Below are positions 1 to 8,786 of a stretch of DNA of 64,000 nt, in pieces. The notes beneath the pieces are model-generated. The model had not been told where the DNA came from, made no database searches, and was given only the letters and a program-made list of their open reading frames with translations. Source of the stretch: Pseudomonas sp. ADAK13 (GTDB lineage Bacteria; Pseudomonadota; Gammaproteobacteria; Pseudomonadales; Pseudomonadaceae); the NCBI RefSeq assembly GCF_012935715.1, contig NZ_CP052860.1, positions 248,001 to 312,000 of the forward strand, given 5' to 3'. Made by a program: the position numbers and the translations under genes. Positions within the stretch are counted from its first letter, which is position 1. Each line of letters opens with the position of its first letter.

Positions 1-306
1 GAGCAACAGCGCTTCCACGCCTACGCCCTGGGCCGACAACGACTGGCTGTAGGAGGTCTCGGCGCCCATCGGGTAAATCAGCGGGCGGTCGAGCACTTGC
101 GTGCCCTTGCCCTGGCGGCGCAACAGGCTGCCTTCGAACACCAACTCGTCGATGGCGCGGCGCAGGGTGTGGCGGTTCACACCAAAGCGTTCGGCCAATT
201 GCACCTCGCCCGGCAGGAAGTCGCCGGCGTGATAGCTGCTCAGTTCACGGCGCAGGATATCGGCGAGTTCGCGGTACACCGGCTCATCTTGTCTAGACAA
301 CTGCAT
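1..306 (-). CDS. phnF: PhnF-type GntR-family transcriptional regulator (partial, 3' end outside window)
   Basis: The first 102 codons are present, starting at ATG 306-304 (MQLSRQDEPVYRELADIL...). Residues 10-75 form a GntR-type winged helix-turn-helix, including GEVQLAERFGVNRHTLRRAI and then EGSLLRRQGKGT. The start of a ligand-binding domain follows (YPMGAETSYSQSL), as in the PhnF/HutC subgroup. It lies 35 bases after phnE in the same direction, so it probably belongs to the phosphonate operon and regulates C-P lyase genes that would follow off the left edge. The effector-binding domain is not in the window, so the ligand class cannot be judged. Confidence 0.85.
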   Translation of the reverse strand, partial: MQLSRQDEPVYRELADILRRELSSYHAGDFLPGEVQLAERFGVNRHTLRRAIDELVFEGSLLRRQGKGTQVLDRPLIYPMGAETSYSQSLSAQGVGVEALLL

Positions 307-341
307 GCTTAAAAAAAGCGCCCTGGGGCACCCCTCCGTCG

Positions 342-1124
342 TCAGATGAACTGCTTGCGCAGGCGTTGGGACAGCACGTCGATACAGCTCACCACCACGA
401 TGATCACCAGCAGCACCGCGCAGGTCTGCACGAACTGAAAGGCGCGGATGTTCTCCCACAGGATCACGCCGATACCGCCGGCACCGACCATCCCCACCAC
501 CGTCGCCGAACGTACGTTGGCCTCGAAACGGTAGAGCGCGTAGGACACCCACAGCGGCATCACTTGCGGGATCACGCCGTAGATCACCTCTTGCAGGGCA
601 CTGGCGCCGGTGGCTCGGACGCCTTCAACGGGGCCGGGGTCGATGGCTTCGACGGCTTCGGCAAACAGCTTGGCGAGGACGCCCGTGGTGCTGATCCACA
701 AGGCCAGGACACCGGCAAAAGGACCGAGGCCGACCGCGACCACAAACAACATCGCGAAGACCATTTCGTTGATCGACCGGAACGCATCCATCACCCGGCG
801 CAACGGTTGGTGAATCCACCAGGGCGTGATGTTCTCAGCGCACAGAATGCCCAGCGGCACCGAGCAGACAATCGCCAGCACCGTGCCCCAGAGGGCGATC
901 TGCACGGTGACGATCATCTCCTTGAGGTAGGAGCGCCATTCGTGGAAGTCCGGCGGGAAGAAGTCGGCGGCGAAGGTCGCCATGTTTCCGGAGTCGCGGT
1001 ACAGCGCCAGCGGGTTCATTTCGGCGCCGTGCCAGGCCCAGGCCAGCAGGACCAGGAACAGGCCCCAGCCCAGGTATTGCGGCCAAGTCCTTTTGCCCAC
1101 TGCTTCAGCATGCAAGGTAGTCAT
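342..1124 (-). CDS. phnE: Phosphonate ABC transporter permease PhnE
   Basis: Inner-membrane permease of 260 residues for phosphonate uptake, partner of PhnC and PhnD. Hydrophobic segments lie near residues 17-31, 72-95, 120-150, 190-215 and 233-250. The cytoplasmic EAA-type loop that contacts the ATPase is visible at about 163-190 ([20 protein letters not shown]). The sequence [20 protein letters not shown] is characteristic of the PhnE family. It follows phnD after a REP pair, which may lower expression relative to the upstream genes. Confidence 0.93.
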   Translation of the reverse strand: MTTLHAEAVGKRTWPQYLGWGLFLVLLAWAWHGAEMNPLALYRDSGNMATFAADFFPPDFHEWRSYLKEMIVTVQIALWGTVLAIVCSVPLGILCAENITPWWIHQPLRRVMDAFRSINEMVFAMLFVVAVGLGPFAGVLALWISTTGVLAKLFAEAVEAIDPGPVEGVRATGASALQEVIYGVIPQVMPLWVSYALYRFEANVRSATVVGMVGAGGIGVILWENIRAFQFVQTCAVLLVIIVVVSCIDVLSQRLRKQFI

Positions 1125-1158
1125 GGGTCACTCTCAATAAGTGTGTGGGCAAGGCTTA

Positions 1159-1248
1159 TGTGGGAGCCGGGCTTGCCCGCGATAGGATCGACTCGGTTTT
1201 ACTGTCAGACCGAGTTGCCTGCATCGCGGGCAAGCCCGGCTCCCACAC
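1159..1248. repeat. REP inverted pair (BIME-like) between phnE and phnD
   Basis: Two REP-type units face each other: TGTGGGAGCCGGGCTTGCCC at the left and its near-perfect inverse (GGGCAAGCCCGGCTCCCACA) at the right, with about 50 bases between. It falls inside the phn operon, where such elements commonly act as mRNA stabilisers or weak terminators. Confidence 0.9.
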
Positions 1249-1268
1249 AAGCCCGGGCCTACAGGGGG

Positions 1269-2270
1269 TTAGCCGTTGGCTGCGGTCTTCTTGTCCAGTT
1301 CGGTGATGCGCTCTTGGAGCTTCGCGAGGTCGGCGTCGATGTCGGCGAGTTTCTTGGCCTTGTCGGCGGCTTCCAGGTGGTCGTCGGCGCTGATGGTGGT
1401 GCGCTGCTTGAACAGCTCCAGCTGGCGGATCGGCAACAGCTGGTCGTCGCTGGACTTGAGGAACTTGCCCAGTTGCATGTTCTTCAGCACGGCCTTCTCT
1501 TCGTCGGTGTCACCGTAGTTGGCGAAGAAATCGCGGATCTTCGTCTTCTCGCTGTCGCTCAGGGCCTTGCTCCACACCATCGGATCGGCCGGGATCAGCG
1601 GCGATTTCCAGATGACTTTGAGCATGGCGGCCTTGTCCGGCTGGGTGACTTCCAGGCGGTCCCAGCTTTCAGTGTTGAAGGTGGCGACGTCCAACTGCCC
1701 TTTGGCCACGCTCAGTGCGTTGACTTCATGGCTGGAGTTGAGGGTGCGTTTGAAGGCGGTGGCAGCGTCGACGTGGTTCTTGGCGAACACGTAGTAGCCG
1801 GGTACCAGGTAGCCCGAGGTGGAGTTCGGGTCACCGTTGCCGAAGGTCAGGTTCTTGGCGTTCTTGAGCATGTCATCGACGTTGTTGATCGGGCTGTCCT
1901 TGCGCACGATCAGCACGCTCCAGTAACCGGCGGCACCGTTGGCGGCGGCGGTCTGGGCGAAGATTTCGCCGTTGGAGCGGTCCACCGCTTCCATCGCCGC
2001 CTTGTTGCCCAGCCAGGCCACGTCGACCTTGTTGAAGCGCATGCCCTGGATGAGGCCGGCGTAGTCGGAGGCGAAGGTGGCGTTGATGGTGAGGCCGGTC
2101 TTCTTGTGCATGTCATCCAAAAATGGCTGCCAGATGCTCTTGAGGTTCTGCGAAGACTCGGTGGACATGATGCCGAAATTGATCGCCTTGTCGGCGGCCT
2201 GGGCATTGCCCATGGCCACGCTGGCTAGCAGGACTGCGGACAGAAACACATGACCGATACGGTTCAACAT
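1269..2270 (-). CDS. phnD: Phosphonate ABC transporter periplasmic substrate-binding protein PhnD
   Basis: 333 residues. An N-terminal signal peptide ends near residues 24-26 (SVAMGNAQA|ADKA). The mature part starts INFGIMSTESSQNLKSIWQP and matches the PhnD family (phosphate/phosphite/phosphonate binding), including DVAWLGNKAAMEAVDRSNGE and the loop GDPNSTSGYLVPGYY that usually lines the ligand pocket. The C-terminal 35 residues or so are charged and probably helical (ADKAKKLADIDADLAKLQER). It sits between phnC and phnE, all leftward. Confidence 0.94.
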   Translation of the reverse strand: MLNRIGHVFLSAVLLASVAMGNAQAADKAINFGIMSTESSQNLKSIWQPFLDDMHKKTGLTINATFASDYAGLIQGMRFNKVDVAWLGNKAAMEAVDRSNGEIFAQTAAANGAAGYWSVLIVRKDSPINNVDDMLKNAKNLTFGNGDPNSTSGYLVPGYYVFAKNHVDAATAFKRTLNSSHEVNALSVAKGQLDVATFNTESWDRLEVTQPDKAAMLKVIWKSPLIPADPMVWSKALSDSEKTKIRDFFANYGDTDEEKAVLKNMQLGKFLKSSDDQLLPIRQLELFKQRTTISADDHLEAADKAKKLADIDADLAKLQERITELDKKTAANG

Positions 2271-2302
2271 GGAGAGGATTCCTGTGGGTCGTTATTGGGG
2301 TT

Positions 2303-3136
2303 TCAAGCGCGGGCCAGGGCCAACCGTGCGGGGACGACGGGTGTGCGGGTCTGGTCGGAAAACATCAGGCTGGTGTCGACATCGGCACCGTACAAATCAT
2401 TGAGGAACTGGCTGCTCAGCTCACTTGCGTGGCCGTCGAAATGAATCCGGCCGCCCTTGAGCGCCACGGCTCGGGGGCAATAACGCATGGCGTAATCCAC
2501 CTGGTGCAGGGTGACCACCACGGTCTTGCCGTCGCGGCCATTGATGTCGGCGAGGATCTCCATAACCTTGCGCGCCGACTCCGGGTCGAGCGAAGCGATG
2601 GGTTCATCGGCCAGAATTACTTCGGCGCGCTGGGTCAGGGCCCGGGCGATCGCCACGCGTTGTTGCTGACCACCGGACAAAGTAGAGGCACGTTGTCCGG
2701 CGAGATCCGCCAGGCCGACGCAGGCCAGGGATTCCATGGCGAACTGTTTTTCCTCGGCATTGAACAAACCGAGGTTGCCGCGCCAGCGCGGCATGCGGCC
2801 CAGGCAACCGAGCAGCACGTTGTCGAGCACACTCAGGCGATTGACCAGGTTGAACTGCTGGAAGATATAGCCGATGTCGGAGCGCAGGCGCCGCACCTTG
2901 CCATTCAACCGGCCGCTGGCCTGCACTTCCCGGCCCAGCACCTTGACGCTGCCGCCGTTGCTCTTGTCGCAACAGGCCAGGCCCGCGAGGTGGCGCAGCA
3001 AGGTGGACTTGCCGGAGCCGGAAGCGCCAATCAGCGCGACCATCTCACCGGTGGCCACGGTGAGTTCGAGGTCGACCAGTGCGGACTTCTTCGCAAAGGT
3101 CTTGTTCAGATGATCGACATGGATAGCTGGAGTCAT
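2303..3136 (-). CDS. phnC: Phosphonate ABC transporter ATP-binding protein PhnC
   Basis: 277-residue ABC ATPase energising PhnDE. Walker [10 protein letters not shown] is at residues 37-45, the Q-loop lies in YIFQQFNLV at about 90-98, the signature LSGGQQQR at 153-160, and Walker B VILADEP at 173-179. It is the first gene of the operon and lies 114 bases downstream of a Pho box. The residues after the nucleotide-binding core (from about 250) form a short family-typical tail. Confidence 0.94.
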   Translation of the reverse strand: MTPAIHVDHLNKTFAKKSALVDLELTVATGEMVALIGASGSGKSTLLRHLAGLACCDKSNGGSVKVLGREVQASGRLNGKVRRLRSDIGYIFQQFNLVNRLSVLDNVLLGCLGRMPRWRGNLGLFNAEEKQFAMESLACVGLADLAGQRASTLSGGQQQRVAIARALTQRAEVILADEPIASLDPESARKVMEILADINGRDGKTVVVTLHQVDYAMRYCPRAVALKGGRIHFDGHASELSSQFLNDLYGADVDTSLMFSDQTRTPVVPARLALARA

Positions 3137-3249
3137 GGGCTTCTCTGTCTGGTTGAACAGCCGTCCGTGGCTGCGTTTGAGTTCAAACGACAGTAGGCGC
3201 GGGCTGTGTCAGCCCTATGACTTGCACATGTCCGGAGTAAAACCGTTTG

Positions 3250-3267
3250 ATGAAGGTTTGATGAAAG
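3250..3267 (-). promoter_or_regulatory. Candidate Pho box upstream of phnC
   Basis: Read on the minus strand: CTTTCAT CAAA CCTTCAT, two 7-base direct repeats with 4-base spacing, followed by a further CAAA. This matches the PhoB half-site layout (CTGTCAT N4 CTGTCAT) at 12 of 14 half-site positions. The site is 114 bases before the phnC ATG, which suggests phosphate-starvation control of the phn operon. Confidence 0.7.
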
Positions 3268-3295
3268 GTTGGAGCTGACGTTGAATACCTAACCA

Positions 3296-3425
3296 GTGGC
3301 GAGGGAGCTTGCTCCCGCTGGGCTGCGCAGCGGCCCCAAACCCGGGTGACACGGTCTGTCAGATGTACTGAGGTGGCTGACTTGGGCCTGCTGCGCAGTC
3401 CAGCGGGAGCAAGCTCCCTCGCCAC
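3296..3425. repeat. Long inverted REP-type pair between phnC and the Nudix gene
   Basis: GTGGCGAGGGAGCTTGCTCC at the left end is mirrored by its inverse ending at 3425. The inner arms (CTGGGCTGCGCAGCGGCCC and GGGCCTGCTGCGCAGTCCAG) extend the complementarity. This is a different REP family from the GTGGGAGC type found elsewhere in the window. Together with the Pho box it accounts for most of the 368-base gap between phnC and the next gene. Confidence 0.85.
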
Positions 3426-3504
3426 AAGGTCTTCGCCCGGCATTGGAAATGTGCCGGACTGTGGTGCAATAGCTGGCCGCCAATATGCGCAAGAGGGCTA
3501 TGTG

Positions 3505-3927
3505 ATGGGAAAAGACAAGGCATGTCCGGTCGTTCTGCGAACCCGCCAATCCCTGGAAATCCTCGCCTTCAAACACCCACTGGCAGGCCTTCAACTGGTC
3601 AAGGGCAGCGTGGAGCCTGGCGAAAGTACAGACGCAGCTGCGATTCGGGAATTACAGGAAGAAGCCGGGATAACCGGCAAGGTGATACGTGACCTGGGCA
3701 CTTGGCACTCAGCGTCCACGGGGCATACATGGGCCTTTCACCAATGCCAGGTCGCGGAAGAGCTGCCAGATACCTGGACACATTTTGCAGAGGATGATGG
3801 TGGCCACAAGTTCCAGTTCTTCTGGCATCCACTGGCGAGCGAACCGTCAGAAGAGTGGCATCAGGTGTTTAAAGATGCCCTGGAGTTTCTAAAGCCGCGT
3901 CTTGCCGAAGTATCGCTTCAGGAATAA
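3505..3927 (+). CDS. Nudix hydrolase
   Basis: 140 residues with a perfect Nudix box, G x5 E x7 REUXEEXGU, at residues 32-54 (it starts GSVEPGE and ends RELQEEAGI). Such proteins hydrolyse nucleoside diphosphates linked to another moiety; the substrate cannot be told from the sequence. I chose ATG 3505 (MGKDKACPVVLRTRQ) because the frame upstream of it runs into the REP repeat and has no family-like residues. It appears to be a stand-alone gene flanked by repeats. Confidence 0.85.
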   Translation: MGKDKACPVVLRTRQSLEILAFKHPLAGLQLVKGSVEPGESTDAAAIRELQEEAGITGKVIRDLGTWHSASTGHTWAFHQCQVAEELPDTWTHFAEDDGGHKFQFFWHPLASEPSEEWHQVFKDALEFLKPRLAEVSLQE

Positions 3928-4081
3928 TCAAGATCCCGGTAGATCGGTGATTTTTCCTACGATCTCTATGGCTTGCAGCAGCCTTAACTCGCCGCTAGCC
4001 TCTCCAAGTCGCTGCTCATCAGCGATCGGGTTTGGTCGCCCGGGTTAGAATGGCGCACAGTGCCGCGCAAGCGGCATTATC

Positions 4082-4210
4082 GTGTTCGCTTTATGGCGAG
4101 CTGTGCGTGGGAGGGCCCTGGCCCTGCCGGGTTTCCATTCCCTGGTCGACCAACCTGCGTACAACTCGCCACCCTCCTGCTTGGTCGCAGATGTGGTGAG
4201 CTCCAATTGA
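4082..4210 (+). CDS. Possible 42-residue leader ORF upstream of the DUF6124-type gene
   Basis: An open frame from GTG 4082 ends at TGA 4208-4210, 15 bases before the next start. The end of the peptide reads SLVDQPAYNSPPSCLVADVV followed by SSN. I recall similar strings upstream of related genes in other pseudomonads, from memory only. There is no clear ribosome site. A short hairpin GCCGC-GCAA-GCGGC lies just upstream at 4062-4075. It may be a translated leader, or a conserved untranslated region that happens to be open. Confidence 0.3.
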   Translation: MFALWRAVRGRALALPGFHSLVDQPAYNSPPSCLVADVVSSN

Positions 4211-4225
4211 ATGGAGAGTCATTGC

Positions 4226-4579
4226 ATGTACAAAGTCACGCCCAATCCGCCAGAAACGTCTGGCTCCAAGTCTGAAAAAACCAAGCTTCAGGACGCCGCC
4301 CTGCGGGCTATCGATCACTACCTGAAACCCGCCGAAACCAAAGCGTCCACCAATCAAAAAAAACACTTCAGTCTGTTCACCGTATCAGCCAACGTTGAAA
4401 CGGAAGCACTGCTGAGCAACGCCTACGAAACACTCCAGTCTGCCAATGCAATGGCGTTGGACCTTTCCGAAAACATTGATGGCAAAGACCGCAGCCTGGT
4501 ATTGGCGATGCAACAACTGCTGGAGTTGGGATTGTTGTTGGTGGATAGAGCGCTGGATCGAGAGTGCCCGGTGGCCTGA
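4226..4579 (+). CDS. DUF6124/DUF3077-type small protein of unknown function
   Basis: 117 residues starting at ATG 4226, chosen because GGAGAG lies 7-12 bases upstream and the protein then begins MYKVTPNPPET, the family's usual start. It is soluble and mostly helical. A central segment, VETEALLSNAYETLQSANAM, and the tail LELGLLLVDRALDRE are typical of these Pseudomonas-restricted proteins, which often occur in several copies per genome. No function is known to me. It is followed by a large REP structure. Confidence 0.75.
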   Translation: MYKVTPNPPETSGSKSEKTKLQDAALRAIDHYLKPAETKASTNQKKHFSLFTVSANVETEALLSNAYETLQSANAMALDLSENIDGKDRSLVLAMQQLLELGLLLVDRALDRECPVA

Positions 4580-4614
4580 TCAAAACCGAAATCCAACTGG
4601 CAACATAAATCCAA

Positions 4615-4755
4615 TGTGGGAGCGGGCTTGCTGTGGTGAGGGGGCTTGCTGTGGTGAGCGGGCTTGCCCCGCGCTGGGCTGCGAAGCAGCCCCATCAATC
4701 TGTAGTGAACCCGACGGGGGACAAGCCCCCTCACCACAGCAAGCCAGCTCCCACA
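4615..4755. repeat. REP inverted pair with internal tandem duplication
   Basis: TGTGGGAGCGGGCTTGCTGT at the left is mirrored at the right by CAAGCCAGCTCCCACA. Inside the left arm the unit GGGCTTGCTGTGGTGAG is repeated in tandem (about 4626-4660), and GCTGGGCTGCGAAGCAGCCC forms a further hairpin. It lies between two convergent genes and may act as a bidirectional terminator. Confidence 0.85.
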
Positions 4756-4788
4756 TTTTGATCTTCATCAGGTCCAAATTCGTCGGTG

Positions 4789-5685
4789 TTATTGGGCGGT
4801 GCGCGCCCGCAGCCTTGGCATCACAAAATCCAGAAACGCGCGCAACTTCAGCGGCAACGGCGACTGCCCTTTGTGCACCAGGCTAATGGGCAGCGGCGCC
4901 GACTCGAACGCCTCAAGCACCACCGCCAACGCCTCTTCCCGCAGCGCATCCGCCACCTGATACGACAACACCCGAATCACCCCAACCCCCAACGTCGCCG
5001 CCGCAATCGCCGCTTCTGCGGTGTTCACCGACAACCGCGAATGCACCGGTACCGAGAGCCCGGTTTTACCCGCGCCAAATCCCCACGCCCCTTGCGACGC
5101 CAGCACTTCGAAGGTGATGCAGTCATGTCCCGCCAAGTCCTGGGGTTCGGCTGGTACACCGCGACCGGCCAGGTACGCCGGACTGGCACACACTACCCGC
5201 CGCACCGTGCCGACCTGCATAGCCTTCAGCGAGCTGTCGGGCAACTCGCCAATGCGTACCGCCACATCGCAATGCTCTTCCATCAGGTGCACAACCCGGT
5301 CGGTGAGGATCAGGTTGATGTCGATCTCCGGGTACTGCGCCAGGAATTCCGCCACCACCGGCACGAGGTGCAGCCGCCCGAAGACCACCGGTGCAGTGAC
5401 GACCAGTTCGCCCCGAGGCTGGGAATATTCGCCAGTGGCCGCGCGCTCGGCCTCGCCGATGTCTTCAAGAATGCGCCGGCACGCGTCGAGGTAGGAGGCG
5501 CCGGCATCGGTCAACGACAGCTGGCGCGTGGTGCGGTGCAGCAGGCGGGTCTTCAGGTGCTTTTCCAGTTCGGCCACCTTGCGGCTGACGCTGGCCAGCG
5601 GCATGTCGAGGCGCCGCGCCGCAGCGGTCAGGCTGCCCGCATCAACCACGGCAACGAAGATGGACATGGATTCAAGGCGGTTCAT
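4789..5685 (-). CDS. LysR-family transcriptional regulator
   Basis: 298 residues. The N-terminal winged HTH (residues 1-60) carries SLTAAARRLDMPLASVSRKV and RLLHRTTRQLSLTDAG, the standard LysR layout. The remainder is a LysR substrate-binding domain of the CrgA/DhcR-like subgroup (SYLDACRRILEDIGEAERAA). It is transcribed away from the MFS transporter at 5808, with about 120 bases between, the usual arrangement for a LysR regulator and its target. The effector is unknown. Confidence 0.9.
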   Translation of the reverse strand: MNRLESMSIFVAVVDAGSLTAAARRLDMPLASVSRKVAELEKHLKTRLLHRTTRQLSLTDAGASYLDACRRILEDIGEAERAATGEYSQPRGELVVTAPVVFGRLHLVPVVAEFLAQYPEIDINLILTDRVVHLMEEHCDVAVRIGELPDSSLKAMQVGTVRRVVCASPAYLAGRGVPAEPQDLAGHDCITFEVLASQGAWGFGAGKTGLSVPVHSRLSVNTAEAAIAAATLGVGVIRVLSYQVADALREEALAVVLEAFESAPLPISLVHKGQSPLPLKLRAFLDFVMPRLRARTAQ

Positions 5686-5807
5686 GGCAACCTATCAAAT
5701 TCTGGAAGGATGATTCCGAATCCTAGGGGATTATCCTGCCAAGCGCGAGTGCGTAACGTTGGCCACTCATCTCCGCCCCCCGGAGACCTGCATTGAAGGA
5801 GAGCGCC

Positions 5808-7025
5808 GTGAGTGGCCAGCCGATGACATCCCAACCTTCCACAGCGCCTGCGGTTCCGCCGCGCGGCAAGATCATCATGATGGCGGTGATCGCCGGCGCG
5901 GTGATCACCAATATTTACTGTACCCAGCCGATTTTGCCGTTGATTGCCTCGGACCTCGGCGTGGACGTGACCACCGTCGACCTGGTGGCCGGTTCCGCCC
6001 TGCTGGGGTTTGCCACCGGTCTCGCGTTGCTGTTGCCGATGGGCGACCGCTTTGACCGGCGCAAACTGGTGCTGGGGCAAATCGCGCTGGCGTTCTGTTT
6101 CGCCCTGGCGGCGGCGTTTTCACCGGGTATCTGGGCGCTGGTCGCGGCGTCATTTGGCTTGGGGATTGTGAGCTGTGTGCCGCAGCAACTGGTGCCGTTC
6201 GCGGCGGTGATGTCGCAGCCTCATGAACGTGGGCGCAACGTGGGAACGGTGGTCAGCGGGATCATGGTCGGCATTCTGCTCGGGCGCACGATCGCCGGCG
6301 TGGTCGGTGAGGCTTATGGCTGGCGGGCGGTGTACGCGATGGAAGCGGCCTTCATGATCCCGGTGTGGATCGCCGCTGCCAGGTTGCTGCCACGGGGCGT
6401 ACCGAGCACGAACCTGTCCTACCCTCGTCTGCTGGCTTCGCTGTGGCCGCTGATGCGCGACAACAGCCCGATCCGCCAATCAATGATGGTGCAGGCGTTG
6501 TTGTGGGCTTGCTTCAATGCGTTCTGGGTGAACCTGGCGGCGTTGCTGGCCCACGGGCCGTGGCAGCTGGGCAGCGCGTGGGCCGGCGGTTTCGGGATCA
6601 TCGGTGCGGCGGGTGCGCTGGCGGCGTCACTGGGTGGACGGGCTTCCGACCGGTTGGGCTCACGCAAGGTGATTGGGGCGAGTATCGGGATTGTGACCTT
6701 GGCGTTCCTGCTGCTGGCGGGCGCGCAAACCTCGATTATCTTGCTGGTGCTGGGGGTGATCGTGCTGGATATCGGCGTGCAGTCGGGGTTGGTGTCGAAT
6801 CAGACGCGGGCGTTTGCGGTGGATCCGAAAGCTCAGGGCCGCATCAATAGTTTGTACATGACGGCGACGTTTTTTGGCGGCGCGGTGGGGGCCACGGTCA
6901 GCGGCTGGTTGATGGCGCGGTTGGGCTGGATGGGGATTGTGGAGTTTGGGGTGATGCTGGGGGTGATTGCGGGGGTGATCCATTGGATCAGTGGCGCAGG
7001 CCAGGCCGAATATCAACAACAGTAG
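5808..7025 (+). CDS. MFS transporter
   Basis: 405 residues with about 12 hydrophobic segments, in the major facilitator superfamily. The conserved loop 2-3 motif is seen as PMGDRFDRRKLVLGQ, and its second-half counterpart as GGRASDRLGSRKVIGAS. I chose GTG 5808 because AAGGAG lies 6 bases before it; a TTG at 5793 has no such site. The family resembles drug or aromatic-compound exporters, but the substrate is not readable from sequence. It is probably regulated by the divergent LysR gene. Confidence 0.88.
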   Translation: MSGQPMTSQPSTAPAVPPRGKIIMMAVIAGAVITNIYCTQPILPLIASDLGVDVTTVDLVAGSALLGFATGLALLLPMGDRFDRRKLVLGQIALAFCFALAAAFSPGIWALVAASFGLGIVSCVPQQLVPFAAVMSQPHERGRNVGTVVSGIMVGILLGRTIAGVVGEAYGWRAVYAMEAAFMIPVWIAAARLLPRGVPSTNLSYPRLLASLWPLMRDNSPIRQSMMVQALLWACFNAFWVNLAALLAHGPWQLGSAWAGGFGIIGAAGALAASLGGRASDRLGSRKVIGASIGIVTLAFLLLAGAQTSIILLVLGVIVLDIGVQSGLVSNQTRAFAVDPKAQGRINSLYMTATFFGGAVGATVSGWLMARLGWMGIVEFGVMLGVIAGVIHWISGAGQAEYQQQ

Positions 7026-7030
7026 AGGTC

Positions 7031-7122
7031 CTGTGGGAGCCGGGCTTGCCCGCGATGGCGGTGTGTCAGCAACCACTTCATAACCTGATACACCGCTATC
7101 GCAGGCAAGCCAGCTCCCACAG
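7031..7122. repeat. REP inverted pair after the MFS gene
   Basis: CTGTGGGAGCCGGGCTTGCC and its imperfect inverse GGCAAGCCAGCTCCCACAG enclose about 50 bases. It begins 5 bases after the MFS stop codon. Confidence 0.88.
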
Positions 7123-7146
7123 TTGATTGCATTTCATGCCCATGAA

Positions 7147-7170
7147 AAAGGCGACCCGAAGGTCGCCTTT
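7147..7170. terminator. Bidirectional intrinsic terminator
   Basis: Ten-base stem AAAGGCGACC / GGTCGCCTTT with a CGAA tetraloop. It has A-rich sequence on the left and T-rich on the right, so it can serve both the MFS gene (+) and the convergent lipoprotein/ccm transcript (-). Confidence 0.9.
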
Positions 7171-7172
7171 TC

Positions 7173-7577
7173 TTATTGCGCGTACTGCTTGCTCAACCCC
7201 GGCGGCACGCCATGGACGTCGGTCTCTTCCCAAGGCCCGTTCGGGCTGATGGACCGGCTCCAGCCGTTGCTCCAGCGGTAGTACGTGCGCTGGCGATAGA
7301 ACGTATCCGGCTGCTCGTCCAGCACGTACACCTGCATCTTCCCGTCCCAGTGGCTGGCAGCACCTGGCGGCGGTGCGAAGGTCGGCGAAGAGCTCGGCAC
7401 CGGCTTCGACGGTTTGATCACCGGGCCCGAGGGCTGGGTGCCTGGCTGTGTGCTCGGCTGGGTCGACGGCCCGGTGGGCGGGATGGTCGGCCCGGTAGGC
7501 GACGGTGGCCGATGGACCGCACAAGCACTCAGCCCCAATACCAGGCTGAGCAGGGTGATACGTGCAATGGCGGTCAT
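7173..7577 (-). CDS. Small Pro/Thr-rich lipoprotein of unknown function
   Basis: 134 residues. A lipobox LSAC places the lipidated cysteine at residue 19. A low-complexity Pro/Ser/Thr/Gln stretch follows to about residue 65 (TQPSTQPGTQPSGP), and then a compact C-terminal part with many aromatics (YRWSNGWSRSISPNGPWEET). I chose ATG 7577 because GAGGAA lies 6 bases before it; the ATG at 7583 is too close to that site. It is the last gene downstream of ccmI in the same direction. The low-complexity stretch probably spans from the membrane anchor to the folded part. Confidence 0.75.
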   Translation of the reverse strand: MTAIARITLLSLVLGLSACAVHRPPSPTGPTIPPTGPSTQPSTQPGTQPSGPVIKPSKPVPSSSPTFAPPPGAASHWDGKMQVYVLDEQPDTFYRQRTYYRWSNGWSRSISPNGPWEETDVHGVPPGLSKQYAQ

Positions 7578-7592
7578 GGGCATTTCCTCGAA

Positions 7593-8786
7593 TTATTTAT
7601 CCGGACTGTCGATGGTCAGCTGCTGCAACGCAGTAGTGCTGCTGGCCAAGGGTTGGCTGCGGCCGATCCACTCGCCAGCGGTGGGAACACCTGCCCGGGA
7701 TATGCGCGCAACCAGTTGGACTTCGGGAAAGTTGGACAGTTTCAACTGCGGCATCATCGCGTCGGCATCGCCCAGTTCGACGGTGATTGGCAGGTCGGCC
7801 ACGGTCACGCGCTTGGCTGCCAGCGGCGCCGGCGGGCCTTTGACGGCGCGGGCGAAGATGAACACGCTGTCGGTCGGCAAGGCCTTGGCCTTCACGTCCG
7901 CCGCCAGGTCCACGCGCACTTGCATCTGCTTTTGCGCCTTCACGGGTGCCACGGTACCGCCGCTCTCTTTGAGCTTCTCGGCAGCCCGGTCGATCCCGCC
8001 TTGCAGCGCGGCGCGGGAGTTGTCTTCCGGCGGCAGTTGCGCCAGCAGGCGGTTCCAGTAGTCGATCGCTTCCTGGTACCGCTGGCCTTCAAAGGCCGCG
8101 ATACCCAGCAGGCCGAGGCTGGTGACTTCTTTCGGGTCGAGTTTCAGGGCTTCGTCGGTCAAGGCCTGGACCTTGGGCGACCACTGTTTGTTGTCGGCAA
8201 AGTACTGGGCCTGGGCCCACTGCCCGAGCAACTCCGGCTGGCGACCGGCCAGGGCCACGGTGCGTTCGAAGACTTTCGCTGCGTCGGCCGAGCGGTCCTG
8301 GGCCATGTAGGCACGGCCGAGGAAGTACAGGCCTTCCGGCGAGTCCGGTTGGGCCGCTGCGGCGCGCTCCAGACGGCGGGTCATGTCTTCCATGGACACC
8401 GGCGGTTGGGAGAATTCGCGGGTCAGTTCGACCTTGTCGCTGGCGCCATAATGCAGGTACAGCGCCACGCCCAATACCGGCACCAGAAACGCAGCCAGAA
8501 ACGGCAGCGGTTTGCCGAGGCGCGACTCCCGAGGCTTTTCCACCCCTTCGGTGTCCGCCAACAGCTCACGGGCCGCTTCAGCACGACCGCTGTCCAGTTG
8601 GGCGGCATCCAGCACGCCTTCGGACTGCTGGGTTTGCAGTTCCGCCACACGTTCTTGATACAGCGCCACGTTCAGCGCGGTGCGATCCTCTTCACGCTGG
8701 GCACGACGGCCGCGTAACACCGGGATCAACAGGAAACTCAAGGCAATCAGAAGCAGCAGACCGGCTGCGAGCCAGAAATCAATCAT
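7593..8786 (-). CDS. ccmI: Cytochrome c biogenesis protein CcmI (CycH)
   Basis: 397 residues from ATG 8786, which overlaps the ccmH stop by 8 bases. Two N-terminal membrane segments (from [20 protein letters not shown], and [20 protein letters not shown] near residue 100) are followed by TPR-like repeats ([40 protein letters not shown]) and a C-terminal beta-rich domain. CcmI chaperones apocytochrome c to the CcmF/H ligation complex in the periplasm. Confidence 0.92.
   Translation of the reverse strand: MIDFWLAAGLLLLIALSFLLIPVLRGRRAQREEDRTALNVALYQERVAELQTQQSEGVLDAAQLDSGRAEAARELLADTEGVEKPRESRLGKPLPFLAAFLVPVLGVALYLHYGASDKVELTREFSQPPVSMEDMTRRLERAAAAQPDSPEGLYFLGRAYMAQDRSADAAKVFERTVALAGRQPELLGQWAQAQYFADNKQWSPKVQALTDEALKLDPKEVTSLGLLGIAAFEGQRYQEAIDYWNRLLAQLPPEDNSRAALQGGIDRAAEKLKESGGTVAPVKAQKQMQVRVDLAADVKAKALPTDSVFIFARAVKGPPAPLAAKRVTVADLPITVELGDADAMMPQLKLSNFPEVQLVARISRAGVPTAGEWIGRSQPLASSTTALQQLTIDSPDK

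Noticed and set aside
1159-1248. Repeated palindromes as a CRISPR array
   Set aside because: The units are isolated inverted pairs many kilobases apart, not regular direct repeats with spacers, and there are no cas genes.
3346-3504. N-terminal extension of the Nudix protein back to 3346
   Set aside because: The extension translates the arm of a REP repeat; the Nudix fold fits the shorter protein from 3505.
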